Shown here: piece after piece, positions 58,031 through 64,000 of the stretch | How the letters are laid out: every line of letters starts with the position of its first letter | Numbering within the stretch: the stretch's first letter is position 1 | Assembly: GCF_000204055.1 (NCBI RefSeq) | Contig: NW_006768834.1 | Span: 335,675 to 399,674, forward strand | Length of the DNA stretch: 64,000 nt | Source: Melampsora larici-populina 98AG31 | Lineage: Eukaryota > Basidiomycota > Pucciniomycetes > Pucciniales > Melampsoraceae | Direction: 5' to 3' | Made by a program: the position numbers and the translations under genes | The notes under the pieces: model-generated | What the model was told of the DNA's origin: nothing | Databases searched by the model: none | The model's input: the letters and a program-made list of their open reading frames with translations, nothing else

Positions 58031-58300
58031 GCCTACAGCCGGGCGAGGCAGCCCATCTGAAGGCCGTCAGCTCTTGCACGCGGGCAGGCGGTCTCCAGAT
58101 GGCGCTCAGGTACGCCGCTTGCAAGCCGCCTGCCGCGCTCGCTAGCAGGCGATCTGGATGTCGACACGCGGCGAGCTACAATCCGCCTGCAGACGGTCGA
58201 AACGGCCCCTCGCCTGCAAGCCGCCTGCCGACCTGGCATTGATGAGGGCAGCTGGCAATCAATTTGTGGCCTGCAAGCGGTCCAACGGGTCTGTTACCCA
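58031..58300. repeat. GC-rich island with repeated GCAAGCCGCCTGCCG box
   Basis: Strongly G+C-rich block in an A+T-rich region. GCAAGCCGCCTGCCG occurs at about 58,119 and 58,218, with variants of GGCAGG and GCCTGC on both strands. No gene recognised. Many CpGs remain, unlike the old transposon genes nearby. Confidence 0.5.
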
Positions 58301-58597
58301 AGAAATCCAATGGGCCTCGTGGCCTCGGACCCCGTATTTGGATTAGAAAACCCGTCTTAATTGGGGCAAATGTCGCTCACGTTACGATCCAGCTCAGCTT
58401 GAGCACCTTAAGTGATATAGGAAACCACCCGAATAGCATTTCAGCAAAGCACTCGGACAACATCTCGAAGGTTAAATTAGAGGAAATGATTAAATGGTAA
58501 TGGGATTTTGGCGAGTTGAACAATTGGATATAACAGTCATAGTTTGTAATATACATTGTAGATATCCACTTAATCACTTGAAATTCATGTTTTTTAT
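58301..58597. other. Intergenic, nothing recognised
   Basis: About 300 bp between the GC-rich island and the stop of the minus-strand gene; probably includes its 3' UTR. Confidence 0.35.
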
Positions 58598-60885
58598 TTA
58601 AGCACTTGTTGTTCCTTGGTTGCCGCCGTTGCTGGTTCCAGGTCCACTCACACGCCGGGCGTCCTCTAGCGCCATACGTGCCATGATGGCCTCTTCGGAA
58701 GGCAAGTCCAGGGCCTTATTCTGAGCGAGCTGATTGGCTTTGATGGTTTTGAACCAGGTCTTGCCGGTGAAATACTGTTTATCCTCCTCAAAGACAAGGT
58801 CATAAAACCTGCGGTAGAATTAAGCAGCTTCAGGTCAAGCTTCTGACGACTGATATACACATGCTCTGGTGTAGACTTACGCGGCAGCATAGTTTTCATC
58901 CCGCTTTGATCGCAGTATTGAAAGCTGGTGATCAATATTGGCCCAAACGGATTCATTTCCTTTGTGGCCTTTGCAGATCACCCGCGCGGCTTCCCGACGC
59001 TGAGCAAGGTTATATTTGTCAGCGAAGTGTACCAATCGACGCGAGTTTATGGATACTCACCATGTAGGCTACTCGTGCCCTAGTCTCATGATTGGTAGCT
59101 TTCCACACCGCTTCCTCCTCGGCCGATGTGTCAGCTACACCACATCTGATAGACACCTATCAATTAGCAGATGCACTTCAGTTAATGGCTATGCTATCCG
59201 CGATTGAATGCAATTGAACTTACTCGTTTGACCATGTCTTTGATTGAGGGAACGGGCGTGCCCACAATCTCCTTCGATTTAGGGTCATGTATACCTACCA
59301 AAAGCTGCAGTTCTTCGACGTCAGCAAGGGGACAGGGACCTCAATGTACCAGGAAGAAGTTACATACCACGTTGTGTAGCTTCTCTCGCCCTTGTTTGCC
59401 GGCGTCTCGGAGGGCTGAAGCATACGCTGTCGTATCGGCTGCGTGCTCGACTCCTTTGCGTTGGGGAGGGAGGTGCTGGGCCTTAAACGCCGCAGTTTCC
59501 CCAGCGAGTGTTTTCTGCAGGTATATCACGGTTCAGATCTAAACATATTGCATCACTATATAGAAAACATACCTTGATCATATTAAACAATGACTTTGGG
59601 TGATAACCTTCGCGTTCGTTGCTAATCGCAGTGTATGCCTCCAGCTCTGCAGACCATAGGAATTTAAGGGCCATGGGGTTGATCAAACCCTATGGCCGAT
59701 TGGAATGCTAGTCAGAATCTTTCCTCTTTGTGTAATAATGAAACGCCAAACGGTGGCTTACCACCAGCTTCCTGCTAGCCTTCCACTTCTTGTGCGTCGT
59801 ATCGTCAGCAGCAGATGACGTTACTACATCCTGCCCTTCCTGTGCTCCCGGTGCTGGCGTTGGCGCGGGTGCAGGGGCGATGGTGGACCCCGTAGCAATT
59901 TGGTTGGCTAGCAAGTCAACCTTGCTATTGAGTCGGGATATTTCCATCAGGAGCATCGAATGAAACATTGCTCCTGCAATGTGCCTATTGTTCTCGCCAT
60001 AAATCTTTGGCAAAAAGATGCAGGCCAAGTTTGAAATTATAATCACTTCACTATGCCAGGTATTAAGACAATGCGACGTACCTCAGAATGGGACAACGCG
60101 AAGTGTCGGTGCGTGTCATCCAAACCGCAATGATTGGCCAAAGCGTCGAATACAACCATGTTACGCTCGGAGAGATCATGAGCAAACGGCTGTGGAGCAT
60201 CGTCAAGGTCCTCATCAGGCCATCGATATCCTTCGTTGGAACCTTGATTCTCTCGATTTGGGGAGTGCCCAAGTGGTTCGCGAGAACAATCATGAGAACG
60301 TTCTGGCAAGCGGGAGGCGCCTCGGCGATTTGGAGAGAGAGACCGATCGTTTCGAATGTGGAGTTCTGGTCGATCGCGGCGGTTATGGTCGCTGTTTGGT
60401 GGCGGCATCGTGGGGCTGCGCCTAGGTGAGTGTACCGAACTGAGAGCTGGTTTTGATGAAGTTGGTCAGAGATGCCAGGCGTCAAGTGGAACTTAAAATG
60501 GAAAAACTCGCAGGTTGAGTTCCTCAAGCCCCCTTGGCTGCTGAACCTTTGAACACCAAGGTTTGATGGTGAATTAAATGCATCGCCAAATGCTGGGGAA
60601 TCGATTGGGGCCGCGGAATAGGATCCAGTGAAGGATAACACTAAAAGTTAGTGTTATCCTTTTTACTTCATAAATATACTGACTCACCGTTCGAGTTCCT
60701 CACATTGCCTTGGGTGTTGAAGGTGTTCAAGCCACCTGTGGATGGGGAATGAAATGCATTCCCACCACCTTGAGAGTCAAAGGATCCGCCTAACAAAGGT
60801 CAAGCTACGAATTAGAGTGATTCAGAAGAAGAGAACAAGAGAAAGAGGGGTACTCACTAATACCTAACGAGGAATCGGGAAGCAT
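58598..60885 (-). CDS. Hypothetical multi-exon protein, possibly rust lineage-specific
   Basis: Start ATG at 60885 (MLPDSSLGI), stop TAA at 58,598-58,600. Exons 2 and 3 encode a repeated Gly/Ser/Asn-rich phrase (GGGNAFHSPSTGGLNTFNTQ and FGDAFNSPSNLGVQRFSSQG). Next come a basic Arg/Asp/His-rich segment (SDHNRRDRPELHIRNDRSLS), then MVVFDALANHCGLDDTHRHF, LPKIYGENNRHIAGAMFHSM with a coiled-coil-like EISRLNSKVDLLANQ, a Pro-Ala run, and a C-terminal exon FYDLVFEEDKQYFTGKTWFK. Middle exon boundaries are approximate. One intron (near 60,500) would use either a weak GT donor or a GC donor, and this decides between two open frames; I prefer the one giving HCGLDDTHRHF. Domain family not recognised; transposon-associated proteins in rusts can look like this. 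Confidence 0.45.
60631..60661. repeat. Perfect hairpin at a splice acceptor
   Basis: 14-bp perfect arms AAGGATAACACTAA / TTAGTGTTATCCTT with a 3-base loop. In the minus-strand gene the predicted acceptor (TTAG before TGTTATCC) lies within the stem. Confidence 0.75.
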
Positions 60886-60960
60886 TGCCACAACGTAAAA
60901 CCTTGACCACGCAGAGCGAGCGATAAATTATCACTGAAAGAAGACCACTCGAAATGGCCA

Positions 60961-61050
60961 GTGCGAGAAACTTGACGAGAAAATTGCAAAGGTTGCTTTT
61001 TGGGTCACCAAAAAGCAACCTTTGCAATTTTCATGTCAAGTTTCTTGCAC
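60961..61050. repeat. 90-bp near-perfect palindrome
   Basis: Arms of 43 bp (60,961-61,003 and 61,008-61,050) with three mismatches and a 4-base loop. The core arm AAAATTGCAAAGGTTGC is perfect. It lies between two divergently oriented predicted genes (starts at 60,885 minus and 61,168 plus). Confidence 0.85.
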
Positions 61051-61080
61051 ATCATTGACCCACGAGAACATCTTCAATGA

Positions 61081-61112
61081 TTTTTGGCCCAATAGATTTT
61101 TTGGGCCAAAAA
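61081..61112. repeat. Short hairpin TTTTTGGCCCA / TGGGCCAAAAA
   Basis: 11-bp perfect arms at 61,081-61,091 and 61,102-61,112. A third TTTGGCCCAAAAAA follows near 61,129. About 30 bp beyond the 90-bp palindrome and upstream of the plus-strand start at 61,168. Confidence 0.65.
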
Positions 61113-61167
61113 GTTCCTTTGCACCTCTTTGGCCCAAAAAACCTCAATCCCAAACCACCATTTGACA

Positions 61168-61887
61168 ATGACCAACCAAAAACAAAGCCGATATGCCACC
61201 AGAAGCAGCACGCAGGGGCTTTACCGTGGGTCTCGAAAGGTTCGAAAGACCTCGTAAGTATACTTTCTTTTAATGTAGCTACCTTATAACAATACCTTCT
61301 TTTCGCAGATCTAGGGCAACGGCCTCCAACCGCCAAACCTCTGAAAAAATTCACCCAGAAGATGAAAAACCGATGATCAAAACGGAAGCCTCTGTAGTCA
61401 GTTCCCGCGGCGATGGTGAAGAGGACGAGACACCTACACCAAGCTATTGCGCAATCAGCGCTGGTTCCGAAAAACGTACGCCGGACCAAATTCCGAATCG
61501 ACCGGTATTAGGTCGGTTCTATCTCAACTTCAGCCTAATGTAGTACCTGTTTTTGATAAAGAGGTGTTTCCTTTAGAGTTCCATGTTGACGGGGGAAATG
61601 TTATCTTTCCGGCTCTTCGGATGATCATGGATGCGACTACCCTCAAAGATTATTTGGAATTTGCCCGGGTGGAACCTGATGAGATCGCCAGAGTCATTCC
61701 CATACTGAAAGAGAAGGGTGTCAATCACTTCGACTTATTTTTATTCAAGGAATATGTCAACAAGGATATTATGAAATCTTGGGGTATCTCTCCAGGCACG
61801 GCGGCTCGGATGATGGTTTACGCCCATATGTTCTACCAAAGCCAAGTCGAATTGGACGGCCAGTATGTGGGGCCTTCAGGTTATTGA
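61168..61887 (+). CDS. Hypothetical protein, two or three exons
   Basis: Exon 1 61168..61253 (MTNQKQSRYATRSSTQGLYR) joins exon 2 at 61309 in frame. The first part is basic and then acidic (EDEKPMIKTEASVV). To reach the long downstream block, which ends at TAA 61,885-61,887, a frame change is needed. A 47-nt intron at about 61,400-61,446 would provide it, but it is short and unproven; otherwise the gene is frameshifted. The downstream block reads LRNQRWFRKTYAGPNSESTG, QLQPNVVPVFDKEVFPLEFH, FPALRMIMDATTLKDYLEFA, KGVNHFDLFLFKEYV and ARMMVYAHMFYQSQVELDG. It has no signal peptide and no domain I recognise, but a coherent globular-looking composition. Confidence 0.45.
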
Positions 61888-62058
61888 TTGTAATGAAACA
61901 ATGCGGATATCCAATCTTGCATCTTGATATCGATATCAATCGAATCGAATGATTATTTGTGCCATTAGAATCAAGTCTATCTGATTTTATATCAAAGTTC
62001 GAACGATATCGAACATGATATTGTTTGACTGAGCCCAAATACAACGACATGATCTCCG

Positions 62059-62098
62059 GCAAGTCTTTGAGAGGCCAGAGATTCTCTCAAAGACTTGC
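62059..62098. repeat. Perfect hairpin, 15-bp arms
   Basis: GCAAGTCTTTGAGAG (62,059-62,073) and CTCTCAAAGACTTGC (62,084-62,098) around a 10-base loop, about 70 bp before the ATG at 62,171. Confidence 0.75.
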
Positions 62099-62170
62099 GA
62101 GATTATTGACAAAGTCATCCTCATTCAGCCCCAATTCCATTCTGTTCAAACTTCTTCGCGAAAAAACATC

Positions 62171-62867
62171 ATGGGCTATCCCATTGCACCAGTTAAAATT
62201 GAACAACCTTTCATCTCTCCCAAACTAATTGAAGCTGTCAACAACGCACACGACGCCGGTCAAGATCTTCGATCTGTGGACGACTTGCTCCGTTTATTAG
62301 ATTTGGGTACAATGAGGTTGTATGCGACCATGACTACTCGATTGAAAAAGGATGGGTCAAATTATAATGAGTGGGTGGACACTTTGAACGAGAATGTTTG
62401 GTTCAAGGCGAGGATGACTCGCGATTATTTGGATCAACCTCGCCCGGAATTCAACACCCTGTTTGATTGGGTTTTGGACGAAATCCTCTTGGCGATAATT
62501 CGTGCCACCGTTCATCGCGACGTGGTCGAGGCCCTTCGCATAGCCTCTGACCCACATGACACCCTCATGTGGCTCAACTGGTACTACAATTGTGATTGTA
62601 AGTCAGTTCCTCAACCGCATCAGTATTTTTCCAATACTGATGGATTATCTTATACATCCATTAGAGGGTACTCATTTGCAATACGCGGCATTGTCGAACA
62701 GTAGGTACAAACTTCGGATGGTTTTGTACGTCTCTTTCAACTTTCAGCGTGAGGTCCAATCTGATGATGGTGTTAAATATCAGCACAGTAAGTTGGCCCA
62801 GATTGACGACCGAAAGCGCGCTGGTGTTATGTATTTATGGTCACACCTTCTTCATCTCCTATTGTAA
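62171..62867 (+). CDS. Retrotransposon Gag-like hypothetical protein
   Basis: ATG at 62171 (MGYPIAPVKIEQPFISPKLI). The first exon runs to about 62,597 before a GTAAGT donor and contains LDLGTMRLYATMTTRLKKDG then SNYNEWVDTLNENVWFKARM, FDWVLDEILLAIIRATVHRD and ASDPHDTLMWLNWYYN. The Asp-Gly-Ser-Asn-Tyr-x-x-Trp phrase and the helical follow-on resemble the N-terminal Gag region of Ty1/copia-type elements or genes derived from them. The 3' exons are unclear: the obvious acceptor gives an immediate stop, and the other option gives a short tail. No protease, RT or integrase sequence follows, so it is a fragment or a domesticated gene. The end coordinate is approximate. Confidence 0.38.
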
Positions 62868-62941
62868 CTGAATATTGAAATGGGTGGAGGAGTTAGCGAA
62901 ATCAAATTTGTGAATAAACATTTGAAAAGGTGTCGCACATC

Positions 62942-64000
62942 TTAAATATCCTCACCCTCCTGTGTATTATTCTGCCCTTTTCGAGCGCCTCGTGGTTCCG
63001 ACTTCCATATTTGGAGGCCTTCTCTCACTGCGTCTTTACATTCGCCAGGTGAGACTTTAGATCCATGTAATCCTGAAAGCCAGCGATGAATGTGCCCATT
63101 GTAATGAGCGCCCACATTCAGAATGAATTTGGGCGAGTCCACATGATCCACCCCCCAAAGGCTCATGGTGGTCACCCTGCGCTCAATTCTTTTCAGAGCG
63201 TTCTTTGCAAGCGTACATTTTGCATCATGGCAGTTATGTTGAATGTTAATTACACACTCAACATCCTGGAAGTCATATCCAATCAAAGCCATTAGTTCCA
63301 AGTTCATCAATATATTGGCAAAATGCATATACATACTTTGACATGGGTAAGTGCTATCTGTTCGGTTAATTCAACCTCCCGCATGCCATAGAAGGTGTTG
63401 ATGGGGCCCCTTTGACAAACTTTGAGGACAAGATGTGTCTTGCTCTCAGATACCCCGTCTAACTTCCAGATAGATTGGACTTGACCTATCCCTGGTTGAG
63501 ATTTGACCTGTAAGGTCCATATATGCTCAGATATCCGTATCAATAACTGAAATGATCATATAAATTATGACTCACAAATACAAAGTCTTGCAATTCCACC
63601 TTGATATCTCCAGGCAACTTAATGCTTTCATATTCCTTCAAATGGGCGCGGTTGACGGTGTTTGGAATGCATGTAGGTGGCTGAGATTGTTTGAGGCATT
63701 TTCCTGAGGGGGACAGGTCAGATGTGTTAATCAATCACAGTCAACAAAGGCATCACCTACGACCAATGGTATAATATGTAGAAGCCCCTGCAGAGTTGTT
63801 CAGGCCCATAGCTTGTGATAATTCGGGTACCATCAATAATAATTCTTTCAAACGAGGCCCACCAAAAACCCGAGAGTCGAGCTTATAGTCGAAGAAAGAT
63901 GAACCAGAGATAAACACTCTCAACAATTGCCGAGTGTTTGATGTATTAGCAATGTCTTGACCAGGACTTTGATGGTTTGAATGAACCGATGCGTGACGTG
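62942..64000 (-). pseudogene. DNA-transposon transposase (family A, copy 2), C-terminal part, cut by the window edge
   Basis: Minus-strand exons entering from the right edge. Near 63,770-64,000 they read SVHSNHQSPGQDIANT, matching the SIHSNHLSPGRNIANS phrase of copy 1. Then come NTVNRAHLKEYESIKLPG, INTFYGMREVE (copy 1: VSSFYGMRKIK), VECVINIQHNCHDAKC and a hydrophilic end (RGARKGQNNTQEGEDI) with a stop at 62,942-62,944. The two copies are clearly diverged, so they are separate members of one family, not a recent duplication. The call of pseudogene is by analogy with copy 1; no definite break is seen in the visible part, so it could be intact. Confidence 0.5.

Overview
The window is from a filamentous basidiomycete, most likely a rust fungus (Pucciniales). 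Genes are split into many short exons by introns of about 50-130 nt with GT-AG ends. Conserved eukaryotic genes (UTP10, MSRA, PAN3, a CE4 deacetylase and a Munc13/Ync13-like protein) sit in islands between transposon blocks, and several reading frames belong to types that, from memory, are expanded in rusts. The genus is an inference from sequence character; no search was possible.

Layout. 1-9,400: 3' end of UTP10 (+), an unrecognised five-exon gene (+), a secreted cysteine-rich protein with a Ser/Thr-rich linker (+, candidate effector), and a complete MSRA gene (-). 9,400-24,200: repeat block holding a young Ty3/gypsy LTR retrotransposon (11,366-18,261, minus strand, perfect 5-bp target duplication), reshuffled duplications, a Tourist-like MITE (20,158-20,446) and a decayed transposon-like frame. 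24,250-38,674: gene island with PAN3 (+), a 76-residue protein (-), a CE4 polysaccharide deacetylase (+) and a 12-exon Munc13-like gene (-). 39,061-49,539: a large TIR transposon with one long transposase gene (-), itself split by a nested hAT element (39,810-44,472) on the other strand. 49,700-64,000: more decayed transposon-type genes, including two members of one transposase family (53.3-57.3 kb and the right edge), foldbacks, a second Tourist-like MITE, GC-rich repeats, three poorly known genes and a cluster of near-perfect palindromes.

How it fits together. The host genes are unrelated housekeeping, secretion and trafficking functions with no operon logic. The transposons form a layered record: an old TIR element, a hAT inserted in its gene, MITEs and foldbacks inside other transposon genes, and a recent Ty3 insertion. 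Five transposon-type frames are each broken by an in-frame TGA and never by TAA or TAG. In four of the five the base before the stop is T, so a TpCpG to TpTpG change (CGA to TGA) is a simple common explanation.

Exon boundaries were worked out by hand from splice signals and reading-frame closure. For MSRA, PAN3, the deacetylase, the Munc13-like gene, the 76-residue protein, the secreted protein, the 3268 gene and UTP10 every junction keeps the frame. Boundaries of the transposon pseudogenes and of the genes beyond 58 kb are approximate.
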